A stretch of 64,000 bases of DNA from positions 1,240,001 to 1,304,000 of the forward strand of contig NZ_SSNX01000001.1 of NCBI RefSeq assembly GCF_004801415.1, in the 5' to 3' direction. This document shows positions 49,584 through 57,959 of this stretch, piece by piece. How positions within the stretch are numbered: position 1 is the first letter of the stretch; every line of letters starts with the position of its first letter. This DNA comes from Deinococcus sp. KSM4-11 (GTDB taxonomy: Bacteria > Deinococcota > Deinococci > Deinococcales > Deinococcaceae). A model generated the notes under the pieces. It saw only the letters and a program-made list of their open reading frames with translations. It did no database searches and was not told the origin of the DNA. The position numbers and the translations under genes were made by a program.

Positions 49584-50924
49584 CTATGGCGCCGGTGCTG
49601 TGACGACGGGCGCCACTGCCCAACGCGACAGCACCTCGGTCGAGACGTCCTTGAAGATCGGTGCCGCGAGCATCGACCCGTGATACGCCAGCTTGGCCCC
49701 GTGAACCATGACCGCCACTGTCACACGCGGCGCGTCCGCCGGGAAGAACCCCGCGAAGACGCTGTCGTACAGCGTGCTGGAATACTTGCCGTCCACCACC
49801 ACCTGGGCCGTTCCGGTTTTTCCGGCGATCGCGTAACCCTTCACTCCAGCTGCACCTGGAATACCCTCTTCGATGACCTTGCGGAGCATGGTGCGGGTCA
49901 GGCGCGCCGTATCCGGACGGATGACTGGATGACGCTCCCCACCCACCGCCCCAGCCACCAATCTTGGAGAGACGTAGGTTCCGTCGTTCGCCATCGTGTT
50001 GTAGGCCGCGGCGAGCTGCAGCACCGTGGAACTCATGCCCTGACCGAAGGCGTTGGTGGCGCGCACGAGTTCGTCCCAGTGCCGCAGGGGTTGCAGGGTG
50101 CCGGTGGCGCTCGGTACGGCGTCCATGTCGGGGTAGATGCCGAAGCCGTACTTCGACAGGTAGCCGCGCATCTTCTCGGCCGGGAAGGGCTCCACGATAT
50201 GGCTCATGCCCACGTTGCTGCTGTATCGCAGGATGCCCTGCGTCGTCAGGGTGGTCGGATGCTGCACGGCGTCGTTGATGGTGCTGCCCCAGCGCCCACC
50301 AACGTGGCGACGCATGGGCGTGCTGTACTGCGAGTCCGGCGTGGTCAGGCCCTCGTTGAGGGCGGCGGCCACGACCAGTCCCTTGACGGTGGAGCCTGGC
50401 TCGAAGACGTCCAGGAACGGACGATTGCGGCGATCTCCCTGGGAATACGAGCGCCACGTGTTCGGATCGAAGGGTGGGTAGCTCGCGGCGGCCAGCACCG
50501 CTCCTGTGCGGGTATCGAGCACCACGACCGAGCCATACTCTGCCTGATGCTCCGGCACGGCCCGCGCGAGCGCCCCCTCGGCGGCGGCCTGGATCCCGGT
50601 GTCGAGGGTCAGTTTCACGTCCTGCCCGGTGGCGAGCTGGTGGTTGAAGGCGTACTCCAGCCCTTCGAGGCCCTCGGTGGTGCCCATCATCCCCACCACC
50701 TGCCCGGCCAGCCGTCCCTGCGGATACACGCGCTTGTCGCCCACGCTGCGTGCCAGTACCTTCCCGTCCGCGCTGATGATGCTGCCGCGCGACTGCACGG
50801 CAGCCCGACTCACGCCCTGTGGCGTCCCCCACTCCAGCTGGGCGTACGCCCACACCAGGCTGAGGAACAGCAGGGTCGCGATGAACTGCATGACGCGGGA
50901 TCGGTTCCGGATCTTTACTTCCAC
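49584..50924 (-). CDS. ftsI: Peptidoglycan D,D-transpeptidase FtsI (PBP3-like), short form
   Basis: The 446-residue septal transpeptidase has one N-terminal membrane helix (FIATLLFLSLVWAYAQ), a very short pedestal, and a penicillin-binding domain with SxxK at 178-181 (EPGSTVKG), SxN at 235-237 (YSSN) and KTG at 369-371 (GKTGTAQ). The length is well below the usual 550-600 because most of the pedestal domain is missing. The GTG at 50924 overlaps the end of ftsL by 10 nt. Earlier in-frame starts lie inside ftsL. Confidence 0.9.
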   Translation of the reverse strand: MEVKIRNRSRVMQFIATLLFLSLVWAYAQLEWGTPQGVSRAAVQSRGSIISADGKVLARSVGDKRVYPQGRLAGQVVGMMGTTEGLEGLEYAFNHQLATGQDVKLTLDTGIQAAAEGALARAVPEHQAEYGSVVVLDTRTGAVLAAASYPPFDPNTWRSYSQGDRRNRPFLDVFEPGSTVKGLVVAAALNEGLTTPDSQYSTPMRRHVGGRWGSTINDAVQHPTTLTTQGILRYSSNVGMSHIVEPFPAEKMRGYLSKYGFGIYPDMDAVPSATGTLQPLRHWDELVRATNAFGQGMSSTVLQLAAAYNTMANDGTYVSPRLVAGAVGGERHPVIRPDTARLTRTMLRKVIEEGIPGAAGVKGYAIAGKTGTAQVVVDGKYSSTLYDSVFAGFFPADAPRVTVAVMVHGAKLAYHGSMLAAPIFKDVSTEVLSRWAVAPVVTAPAP

Positions 50925-51304
50925 TGGGTCTTGACCTCCACGCGACGGGGCGGTGATGTGGGAACAGCGGGGGTGGGGATCGCCCTGGGCGCTGGAATGG
51001 TCTGGCTGGTCTTGGTCGCCTCGGCGAACCGGTGCATGCCGTTCGCGAAGGCCCAATCGCGGATGCGCTGGACGTTGGACAGGGACTGCACGTCGAGCGC
51101 CAGCACCTCGCGCTCCCTGGAGAGCGCCTGCTCGCGCTTGCCGGCCTCGACCAGCGTGCGCCGCACGTCACGGGTCAGGTAGCGCACCGTGACCAGCGCG
51201 ACCAGCAGCAGCAGGTAGATCAGCAGGTAGCGCAGCGCCCGACCGCGCCACGTGGAGGCGCTGGTGTCCAGAGTGGGCAGGCGACCCAGCCTCAGGCGGG
51301 TCAT
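50915..51304 (-). CDS. ftsL: FtsL-like cell-division protein
   Basis: The 129-residue bitopic protein has a basic cytoplasmic N-terminus, one helix (YLLIYLLLLVALVTVRYL, about 26-43), then a coiled-coil segment (about 48-90, EAGKREQALSREREVLALDVQSL) and a Pro-rich tail. Sequence similarity to FtsL is always weak; the call rests on topology and on its position between rsmH and ftsI. The ATG overlaps the rsmH stop (ATGA). Confidence 0.75.
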   Translation of the reverse strand: MTRLRLGRLPTLDTSASTWRGRALRYLLIYLLLLVALVTVRYLTRDVRRTLVEAGKREQALSREREVLALDVQSLSNVQRIRDWAFANGMHRFAEATKTSQTIPAPRAIPTPAVPTSPPRRVEVKTQWK

Positions 51305-52209
51305 GCCGTCTCCCCGCCTGGGGCGAGCTTCTCGGCGGCGCGAAGCTTGGCGCTGCGGGCCCGCGGATTGCTGGCCTGTTCGTCGTCGGTGGCGATCACC
51401 GGCCGTTTGGTCAGGGGGTGCAGGCTCTCACTGCCCTGCATGAAGCGCTTCACGATGCGGTCTTCCAGCGAGTGGAAGGAGATGACGGCCAGCCGGCCAG
51501 CGGGCCGGAGCAGCCCCTCCGCCCCGTTCAGGCCGTCACGCAGGGCACCGAGTTCGTCGTTCACATGGATCCGCAGGGCCTGGAACGAGCGCCGCGCCGG
51601 GTGGATGCCCTTCGAGAAGCCGGGATACGAGCGCTTGATGATGTCCGCGAGTTGCACGGTCGTCTCGATGGGCGCGCGTTCGCGGGCGTACACGATCCCG
51701 CGCGCGATCCGCCGGGAGTGGCGTTCCTCGCCGTACTCGTAGATGATCGCGGCGATCTCCTCTTCCGGGTAGGTGTTCACGACGTCGGCGGCGCTCTCGC
51801 CGGACTGGCTCATGCGCATATCCAGCGGAGCATCCGAGTGGTATGAGAAGCCGCGTTGCGTGTCGTCGAGCTGGAAGGAGCTCACGCCGATATCGAGCAG
51901 GATGCCGTCCACGCCGCTGACCCCCTCGGCGGCCAGCAGGGCGGGCATGTCACGGTAGTTGCCCTCCAGCACGGTCAGGCCGGGCCGTCCAGCGGCGCGG
52001 GCGCGTTCCAGCGCGTAGGGATCCTGGTCGATGCCGTAGACGGTCGCGCCCGCATCGAGCAGCAGGCCGGTATGACCCGCGCCGCCCAGTGTGCCGTCGA
52101 CGAACACTTTGCCGGGAGCGGGAGCCAGCGCGGCCAGCACCTCGGCGGCCAGCACGGGCCAGTGGGTCAGGGTGGATTCGGTGGTGGAGTCAGTCAGGGG
52201 ATCGGTCAC
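51301..52209 (-). CDS. rsmH: 16S rRNA (cytosine1402-N4)-methyltransferase RsmH
   Basis: The 302-residue protein has the RsmH/MraW SAM motif (FVDGTLGGAGHTGLLLD), DGILLDIGVSSFQLDD, RGFSYHSDAPLDMRM and the C-terminal ISFHSLEDRIVKRF. It methylates C1402 of 16S rRNA. The GTG at 52209 lies 2 nt after the mraZ stop. The frame stays open far upstream, but that sequence belongs to mraZ and its promoter. Confidence 0.93.
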   Translation of the reverse strand: MTDPLTDSTTESTLTHWPVLAAEVLAALAPAPGKVFVDGTLGGAGHTGLLLDAGATVYGIDQDPYALERARAAGRPGLTVLEGNYRDMPALLAAEGVSGVDGILLDIGVSSFQLDDTQRGFSYHSDAPLDMRMSQSGESAADVVNTYPEEEIAAIIYEYGEERHSRRIARGIVYARERAPIETTVQLADIIKRSYPGFSKGIHPARRSFQALRIHVNDELGALRDGLNGAEGLLRPAGRLAVISFHSLEDRIVKRFMQGSESLHPLTKRPVIATDDEQASNPRARSAKLRAAEKLAPGGETA

Positions 52210-52211
52210 GG

Positions 52212-52640
52212 TCAGGCCACGAAGTTGATCAGGAGTTCGGGTTTGGGCGGGTTGTCCTGCACAGCGGTAATGGCGGCTTCCCAGCGGGCGGGACTCCACA
52301 GTTCCAGGCGTCCGGGCGCGCCCGCCACGATCACGTCGCCGTCCAGCTGCGCGAAGGATCGCAGGGTCTGCGGAATGGACACGCGGCTCTGGTTGTCCAA
52401 CCGGGCCTTGTTCGCTCCCGAGTAGAAGAAGCGCACGAACGACCTGGATTCGGCGTCCGTGAGCGGCAGGCCCTCCAGCTGCTCCTCCACGCGTCGCCAG
52501 CTGGCGAGCGGGAAGACGTACAGGCAGCCTTCCATGCCGCGCGTAAGGATCATTCCGTCCTCGACGAACTCCCGGAACGGCGGTGGCATGACCACACGTC
52601 CCTTGTCGTCGATGGTGTACGGGAACTCTCCGAACGGCAA
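52212..52640 (-). CDS. mraZ: Transcriptional regulator MraZ
   Basis: This 142-residue double AbrB-fold protein represses the dcw operon. Repeats are FGEFPYTIDDKGRVVMPPPFREFV and ANKARLDNQSRVSIPQTLRSF. I chose the TTG at 52640 because AAAGGAG lies at the right distance and the family N-terminus follows at once. The array of MraZ boxes upstream supports autoregulation. Confidence 0.88.
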   Translation of the reverse strand: MPFGEFPYTIDDKGRVVMPPPFREFVEDGMILTRGMEGCLYVFPLASWRRVEEQLEGLPLTDAESRSFVRFFYSGANKARLDNQSRVSIPQTLRSFAQLDGDVIVAGAPGRLELWSPARWEAAITAVQDNPPKPELLINFVA

Positions 52641-52655
52641 CTCCACTCCTTTGCG

Positions 52656-52994
52656 TTCCCACCCCGTCCCACTTGACGTGGTTCGGGGCGGGCAGGCCAA
52701 TCAGCCTGAAAAGGTGCATGACGAACCGTTTCAGGCTGTTGCACGGAGTGTAACAAGCCCTACCACGAATTACCACCCATTCCCACTTTTTCCCCCACTT
52801 TCCCCTCGAACTCGGTGCGTTTTCCCACTGGTTCACCCCGAGGCGCGCAGGCGGGGAGGGAGGTGCGGAGCAGGGCAACACCATCAAAGTGCCGTTCCTG
52901 ACGTCCAAAGTACCACTTTTGGCAGGTCGGAAAGGCGGCAGCATCACGCCTGCCCGATTCCCACCACCCGTTCCCACCGCCGGGACGTTCCCAC
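52656..52994 (-). promoter_or_regulatory. mraZ promoter and MraZ-box array (GTGGGA-type repeats)
   Basis: On the minus strand, TGGT/TGGG units at 52761-52766, 52771-52776 and 52781-52786 are exactly 10 bp apart, the MraZ operator pattern, and sit just upstream of a TACACT -10 box (52752-52747). Further GTGGGA copies are at 52656 and 52666 (10 bp apart, in the leader), near 52793, 52822, 52958, 52971 and 52988. Confidence 0.65.
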
Positions 52995-53008
52995 TCCCTC
53001 CCCCGCCC

Positions 53009-53014
53009 TACCCT
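53009..53014 (+). promoter_or_regulatory. -10 box TACCCT, leaderless start of the DUF423 gene
   Basis: TACCCT ends 6 nt before the ATG at 53021. Confidence 0.5.
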
Positions 53015-53020
53015 GCAGGC

Positions 53021-53386
53021 ATGACCACGCAGCCCCGTTCCTTCCCCACCCTTCAGGCCGGCGCGATCCTTGCGGCCCTCGGCATTGGCCTGGGAGCCTT
53101 CGGTGCCCACGCCCTGAAAACCCAGCTCGACGCCGCCCTTCTCGCGGACTACGAGACCGGCGTGCGCTACCAGATGTACGCCGCGCTGGCCCTGATCGCT
53201 CTGGGCAGCACCCAGCGGCCGCAGCGGGCGGGCCTGTGGCTCACGCTCGGGGCCGTCATCTTCAGCGGCAGCCTGTATGTGCTGGCCCTGACCGGCGTGA
53301 CCATCTTGGGGGCGATCACGCCCGTCGGCGGCGTGCTGCTCATCGCAGGCTTCATGATCGTCGCGTTGGATGCCCGGCGCACCTGA
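53021..53386 (+). CDS. DUF423 small membrane protein (YwdK-like)
   Basis: The 121-residue protein has four hydrophobic helices and the DUF423 signature GLGAFGAHALK followed by YETGVRYQMYAALALIALG. Function is unknown across the family. It is divergent from mraZ and shares the intergenic region with the distal GTGGGA copies (52958-52994), which lie just upstream of its -10 box. Confidence 0.87.
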   Translation: MTTQPRSFPTLQAGAILAALGIGLGAFGAHALKTQLDAALLADYETGVRYQMYAALALIALGSTQRPQRAGLWLTLGAVIFSGSLYVLALTGVTILGAITPVGGVLLIAGFMIVALDARRT

Positions 53387-53389
53387 ATG

Positions 53390-53417
53390 AAAAGACCCCC
53401 AGCAGATCGCCGGGGGT
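53390..53417 (-). terminator. Terminator of rnpB
   Basis: On the minus strand ACCCCC/GGGGGT with three inner pairs (one G-U) forms a 9-bp stem with a 5-nt loop, followed by CTTTT. It lies just past the mature RNase P RNA 3' end. Confidence 0.75.
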
Positions 53418-53429
53418 GGGTGGTGCGGG

Positions 53430-53843
<414 letters not shown>

Positions 53844-53849
53844 GGAAGG

Positions 53850-53855
53850 AGCATA
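53850..53855 (-). promoter_or_regulatory. -10 box TATGCT of rnpB
   Basis: On the minus strand TATGCT is about 7 nt upstream of the predicted RNA 5' end. Confidence 0.5.
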
Positions 53856-53905
53856 GCAGGGTGATCCAGGAACGGGAGGAGGGGCAACTGATTTCCAGCC
53901 ACAGG

Positions 53906-53935
53906 GATCAGATCTGATCTCCAGCGACCTACACT
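53906..53935 (+). promoter_or_regulatory. Palindromic operator candidate and -10 box of the Imm32-like gene
   Basis: A perfect 14-bp palindrome GATCAGATCTGATC (53906-53919) covers the -35 region. TACACT (53930-53935) is the -10 box and ends 6 nt before the ATG at 53942, so the mRNA should be leaderless. Confidence 0.5.
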
Positions 53936-53941
53936 TAATCG

Positions 53942-54199
53942 ATGCCAAGACTGATCCTGGACGTGCCCGATTACATTCGCGGACTCCACGCGGAGTGGGA
54001 TGAAGGCTTTGAGATCTCGGTACACATCAGGGACGACGAGGTGATTGTATGGGCAAATGACGCAGGCCTGAGATCTCTGGCCCGCCTTCTGCTGGGCCTA
54101 ACGGTTGATAGTGTCCCGGACTCAGCACACTGGCATCTGGATGACCTGAACAGCCTCAAAGACGGTTCGACCCCACTGACAATAGGGAAGCTGATCTAA
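53942..54199 (+). CDS. Imm32-like immunity protein
   Basis: The 85-residue acidic protein has the layout of Imm32: GFEISVHIRDDEVIVWAN, then AGLRSLARLLLGL, SAHWHLDDLN and a short terminal strand. In toxin-immunity loci such proteins protect against a polymorphic toxin, but no toxin gene lies nearby. It may be an orphan immunity gene or a housekeeping relative. It stands alone between rnpB and the pseudouridine synthase gene. Confidence 0.6.
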   Translation: MPRLILDVPDYIRGLHAEWDEGFEISVHIRDDEVIVWANDAGLRSLARLLLGLTVDSVPDSAHWHLDDLNSLKDGSTPLTIGKLI

Positions 54200-54232
54200 A
54201 ACGCCTCCAGAACGACCGCCTGGTGAAGCCCC

Positions 54233-54991
54233 TTATCCCCAGCGCCGCTGCATAAGTTCCCAGTTCTTATCCCAGTTGGGCGAGCCCGCGCCGTTCGGGC
54301 GCAGCAGGTCGGCCATCTCGTCTGGGCCGAGTTCGCGGTACTCGCCGACATCAAGGTTGCCGAGCCACAGGCCCCCGGTGCGGTAGCGCATCAGGCGGGT
54401 CACAGGGTGCCCGATGGCGGCGAGCATGCGACGCACCTGCCGCTTGCGACCCTCGCCGAGCACGATGAAGGCACCACCCGTGGCTGGTGAGGCGCTGATC
54501 GCGCGGGCCGGGCCGTCCGTGAGCGTGATCCCTTCGGTCAGCGCGTCGAGTTCCTCGGCGGTGGGGTCGTGGTCGCCGTCGGTCCAGGCACGGTAGGCCT
54601 TTTCATGTCCGTAGCGCGGGTGGGTGAGCGTCAGGGTCAGGTCGCCATCGGTGGTGAGGATCAGCAGGCCCTCGGAGTCACGGTCGAGGCGGCCCACGGG
54701 GTGCAGCCCAGGGATGTTCGGCATGGCGTCGAGGACGTTGCGGCGGCCGTACTCGTCGCTGGCGGTGGTCACGTAGCCGGTCGGCTTGTACAGCGCGAAG
54801 GTTCGGGCTGGAGCGCGCTCCAGTTCGACCAGTTGACCGTCGATCCGGACGTCGTCGGCGTCCGTGACAGACTGGCCGAGCGTGGCGGTGACGCCGTTCA
54901 CGCTGACCCGCGCGGCCGAGATCATGGCCTCGGCCGCGCGGCGGGAGGCGACCCCGGCCCGCGCGAGGCGTTTGTGAAGGCGCTCGCTCAC
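54233..54991 (-). CDS. rRNA pseudouridine synthase, RsuA/RluB family
   Basis: The 252-residue protein has an N-terminal S4 domain (LHKRLARAGVASRRAAEAMI) and the catalytic domain with GRLDRDSEGLLILTTDG (catalytic Asp in RLDRDSEG) and EGRKRQVRRMLAAIGHPV. RluB (23S) and RsuA (16S) subfamilies are hard to separate by eye; the RKRQVRRM pattern slightly favours RluB. The GTG at 54991 overlaps the stop of the upstream membrane protein gene (GTGA). Confidence 0.88.
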   Translation of the reverse strand: MSERLHKRLARAGVASRRAAEAMISAARVSVNGVTATLGQSVTDADDVRIDGQLVELERAPARTFALYKPTGYVTTASDEYGRRNVLDAMPNIPGLHPVGRLDRDSEGLLILTTDGDLTLTLTHPRYGHEKAYRAWTDGDHDPTAEELDALTEGITLTDGPARAISASPATGGAFIVLGEGRKRQVRRMLAAIGHPVTRLMRYRTGGLWLGNLDVGEYRELGPDEMADLLRPNGAGSPNWDKNWELMQRRWG

Positions 54992-55362
54992 AGGCCGCGC
55001 CGCTGCCGGGACGGGTAGGCGAGCACGGCGGCGGCGGCCAGCACACCCAGCACGATCACCACGCCCAGCAGCAGCGGTCGGGCCGTGGGGGGCAAGGTAC
55101 TGCCCGCCGCGATCACCGGGGCCAGCAGGGACGCCACCACCAAGAGGTTTCCTCCCACCAGCGCGCCCGTTCGCAGGCCATCCGGGCGGGCGCTGCCAGC
55201 CAGGGTCGAGGCTCCCCACGCGAGCACCACGCCTCCGGCCACGCGGGCCAGCCACAGAGGCGCGACGCCCAGTAGGGCGGCAACCGCTGGTGGCAGGAAG
55301 TACAGGTACAGGCCGGTGAGGACGAAGATCACGCCCGTGATGAGGAAGACAGCGCGCAGCAC
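54988..55362 (-). CDS. Hypothetical four-helix membrane protein
   Basis: The 124-residue protein is hydrophobic throughout, with four predicted helices (for example AVFLITGVIFVLTGLYLYF and LLGVVIVLGVLAAAAVLAY). No family is recognised. The GTG at 55362 is chosen because it lies 7 nt after a TACACT box; the frame continues upstream into truB territory without support. It is translationally coupled to the pseudouridine synthase gene. Confidence 0.65.
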   Translation of the reverse strand: MLRAVFLITGVIFVLTGLYLYFLPPAVAALLGVAPLWLARVAGGVVLAWGASTLAGSARPDGLRTGALVGGNLLVVASLLAPVIAAGSTLPPTARPLLLGVVIVLGVLAAAAVLAYPSRQRRGL

Positions 55363-55369
55363 GCCGCAC

Positions 55370-55375
55370 AGTGTA
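55370..55375 (-). promoter_or_regulatory. -10 box TACACT, leaderless GTG start
   Basis: On the minus strand TACACT ends 7 nt before the GTG at 55362. Confidence 0.5.
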
Positions 55376-55413
55376 GACCGCGCTTCCTGCCGTGACGCGC
55401 CATGGCGCTCTGC

Positions 55414-55419
55414 TAGCCT
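55414..55419 (+). promoter_or_regulatory. -10 box TAGCCT, leaderless start of truB
   Basis: An extended TGCTAGCCT box ends 7 nt before the truB ATG at 55427. Confidence 0.55.
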
Positions 55420-55426
55420 CTGGCGC

Positions 55427-56362
55427 ATGCCGGTCATCGCCGTGGACAAGCCCCTGAACCTGACCTCGCACGACGTGGTGGATCGCACGCGCCGCGCCCG
55501 TAAGACCCGGCGCGTGGGGCACACGGGCACGCTCGATCCGCTGGCGACCGGGGTGCTGGTGCTGGCGGTCGATGCGAGCACGAAACTGGTGCAGTTCATG
55601 GAGGCCGACAGCAAGGATTATCTCGCGTGGGTGGCACTGGGCGCTTCTACCGTCACGCTCGATACCGAGGGGCCGGTGGACAGCGTCGCGTCCGTTCCGA
55701 ACCTGGACGCGAACGCGGTGAGCGTGGCCCTCGCCGGATTGACTGGTCCGCAGCAGCAGATTCCGCCGCAGTATTCTGCCATCCAGGTGGGCGGCCAGCG
55801 GGCCTATGCCGTGGCCCGCGCGGGAGGTGAGATCGACCTGCCGGCCCGATCCGTGATGATCCATGCCCTGGAGCTCCTGGGCGTGTACCCGAGTGTGCAG
55901 GCCGCGCCGAGGCACTTCTCCCCCACTCCGGACGGCTGGGCACCGCACGCGGACGGACGGGCATTCACGCTGCCGCAGCCGCTGGGCGAGCATCCGACCT
56001 TGCTCATCCGCGCACGCGTGGGGAGTGGCACGTACCTGCGCTCGCTGGCCCGCGACCTGGGAACAGCCCTCGGCGTGCCCGCCCACCTGGCTGGGCTGGT
56101 GAGAACCCGCGTGGGCCGACACCGCCTGGAGCACACCGTGCCGCTGGAGGACGTGGCTGAGGCCGACGGGCTGGATGACCTCGAGGCCCTGGAATTCCCG
56201 CGCCTGGAGGCCGATGAGCGGCTGGCGCTGCAGCTGCGGCAGGGAAAACGGCCCGAGCATCCTGCGGTGGGGCGATACGTGGTCACACTGGATGGTCGGC
56301 TGGTGGCGGTAGTGGACGGTGACGGGCAGACACTGAAGGTCGTGCGCGCATGGGCTCAGTGA
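55427..56362 (+). CDS. truB: tRNA pseudouridine-55 synthase TruB
   Basis: The 311-residue protein has the catalytic D37 in GHTGTLDPLATGVL, the KDYLAWVALG and PPQYSAIQVGGQRAYAVARAGGEI motifs and GSGTYLRSLARDLG. It makes Psi55 in the T-loop of tRNAs and acts as a tRNA chaperone. A C-terminal segment after about 275 forms a PUA-like extension. Although truB often follows the infB operon, here it is 40 kb away. Confidence 0.93.
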   Translation: MPVIAVDKPLNLTSHDVVDRTRRARKTRRVGHTGTLDPLATGVLVLAVDASTKLVQFMEADSKDYLAWVALGASTVTLDTEGPVDSVASVPNLDANAVSVALAGLTGPQQQIPPQYSAIQVGGQRAYAVARAGGEIDLPARSVMIHALELLGVYPSVQAAPRHFSPTPDGWAPHADGRAFTLPQPLGEHPTLLIRARVGSGTYLRSLARDLGTALGVPAHLAGLVRTRVGRHRLEHTVPLEDVAEADGLDDLEALEFPRLEADERLALQLRQGKRPEHPAVGRYVVTLDGRLVAVVDGDGQTLKVVRAWAQ

Positions 56363-56462
56363 CGGCTGGCCCGCGCGTTTGAGTCCGGGCCGCGCGACGG
56401 GATAGGGTGGGGGCGACAACAAACTGGATACTGGCACGACGAACGGTTCACACGGGAGGCGC

Positions 56463-57596
56463 ATGGCAGCAGTGGTGGGAGTGATGGTCAGCGACGATCC
56501 GGCCGAACGCCGGGTACCCCTGGTGCCGGACGTGGCCCGCAAACTCGCGGGACTGGGCGCGGGAATCGTGATGCAGCGCGGCGCCGCCGACCGCGCCCCC
56601 TACCCGGACGTGGACTATCCGGACGTGACCTGGGTGGAATCGGCCGCCGAAGTGGTGGCGCGTGCAGACGTGCTGTGGGTGCTCGGCCCGCCACCGGACG
56701 ACCTGCTGCGTCAGCTCCGGCCGGGAACGGTTCTGATGGGCCTGCTCCAGCCGTACGCCAGCGCCGACCGGGTGCGTGCCCTGAACGACCGGCAGGTGAC
56801 GGCCTTCGCCATGGAACTACTCCCCCGCATCTCGCGGGCGCAGTCGATGGACATCCTGTCGTCACAGGGCGCAGCGAGCGGCTACCAGGGCGCATTGATC
56901 GCGGCGGGCCTGGCGCCGAAGTTCTTTCCGATGCTGACCTACGCGGCGGGCACCATCCGGCCCGCGCGCGCCCTGATCGTGGGCGCCGGCGTGGCGGGTC
57001 TGCAGGCCATCGCCACGGCAAAACGCCTGGGAGCCATCGTGGACGCCTATGACGTGCGCCCGGAGACGCGGGAACAGATCGAGTCGCTGGGCGCGAAGTT
57101 CGTCGATACCGGCGTGAGCGCGGCCGGCACCGGCGGCTACGCCCGCGAACTGACCGACGACGAGAAGGCCGCGCAGGCCGAGAAACTCGCGCGGGCCGTG
57201 GCCGCCAGCGACGTGATCGTCACGACCGCCGCCATTCCCGGCCGCCGCGCCCCGGTGATCATCACCTCGGTCATGCTCGCCGGCATGAAGCCGGGTTCCG
57301 TGGTCGTGGATCTGGCCGCCGAGACGGGCGGGAACGTCGAGGGTACGGTGGCCGATCAGGAGGTGGTGCTGGATGGCGTGCGGGTCTTCGGCCCGACCCA
57401 CCTGCCGTCGCGGATGCCGGTGCACACCTCGGAGATGTACGCGAAGAACCTGCTGAACTTCATCACGCCGGCCCTCTCGGGCGGGGAACTGAAGCTCGAC
57501 TGGACGGATGAAGTGATCGCCGGCACCGCCCTGACGCACGCAGGCGCCGTCGTAAATGACCGTGTGCGCCAAGCCCTGAACCTCACCAGTCCCTGA
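56463..57596 (+). CDS. pntAA: NAD(P) transhydrogenase subunit alpha, part 1 (PntAA)
   Basis: The 377-residue soluble subunit binds NAD(H). AlaDH/PNT N-terminal domain: DDPAERRVPLVPDVARKL and RISRAQSMDILSSQG; NAD motif: ALIVGAGVAGLQAIATAKRLGA. With the two downstream proteins it forms the proton-pumping transhydrogenase that makes NADPH from NADH. GGGAGG precedes the ATG. Confidence 0.92.
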   Translation: MAAVVGVMVSDDPAERRVPLVPDVARKLAGLGAGIVMQRGAADRAPYPDVDYPDVTWVESAAEVVARADVLWVLGPPPDDLLRQLRPGTVLMGLLQPYASADRVRALNDRQVTAFAMELLPRISRAQSMDILSSQGAASGYQGALIAAGLAPKFFPMLTYAAGTIRPARALIVGAGVAGLQAIATAKRLGAIVDAYDVRPETREQIESLGAKFVDTGVSAAGTGGYARELTDDEKAAQAEKLARAVAASDVIVTTAAIPGRRAPVIITSVMLAGMKPGSVVVDLAAETGGNVEGTVADQEVVLDGVRVFGPTHLPSRMPVHTSEMYAKNLLNFITPALSGGELKLDWTDEVIAGTALTHAGAVVNDRVRQALNLTSP

Positions 57597-57642
57597 ACCT
57601 CGCCTGACCCGATTCCCCCCAGTCGTCCCGGAGGATGCCCGA

Positions 57643-57957
57643 ATGGATCTGTTTTACCTGTACATCTTCATGCTGGCCGCGTTCACTGGCTATGAGGTGA
57701 TCGCGCGCGTGCCCGTGATCCTGCACACCCCGCTGATGTCCGGCTCGAACTTCGTGCACGGTGTGGTGCTGGTCGGCGCGATGGTCGTGCTGGGCCACGC
57801 GGTCACCCCGCTGGAGCAGGGCATCGGGTTCTTCGCGGTGCTGCTCGGGGCCGCCAACGCCGCCGGAGGGTACGTGGTCACGGAGCGGATGCTGGCCATG
57901 TTCCGCAGCGACCGGCCCCGGATGCCTGCGGTGCCCGGCGCGGAGCGCGTGAAGTAG
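57643..57957 (+). CDS. pntAB: NAD(P) transhydrogenase subunit alpha, part 2 (PntAB)
   Basis: This 104-residue protein carries the membrane part of the alpha subunit with about three helices and the conserved ARVPVILHTPLMSGSNFVHGVVLVGA stretch (residues about 24-48). It is separate from PntAA, as in Rhodospirillum and Thermus, where the enzyme has three polypeptides. CGGAGG precedes the ATG. Confidence 0.92.
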   Translation: MDLFYLYIFMLAAFTGYEVIARVPVILHTPLMSGSNFVHGVVLVGAMVVLGHAVTPLEQGIGFFAVLLGAANAAGGYVVTERMLAMFRSDRPRMPAVPGAERVK

Positions 57958-57959
57958 GC

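Noticed and set aside
49471..49683. Short plus-strand ORF downstream of ftsI
   Set aside because: It runs antisense into the ftsI 3' end, has no ribosome-binding site or -10 box, and its translation is low complexity.
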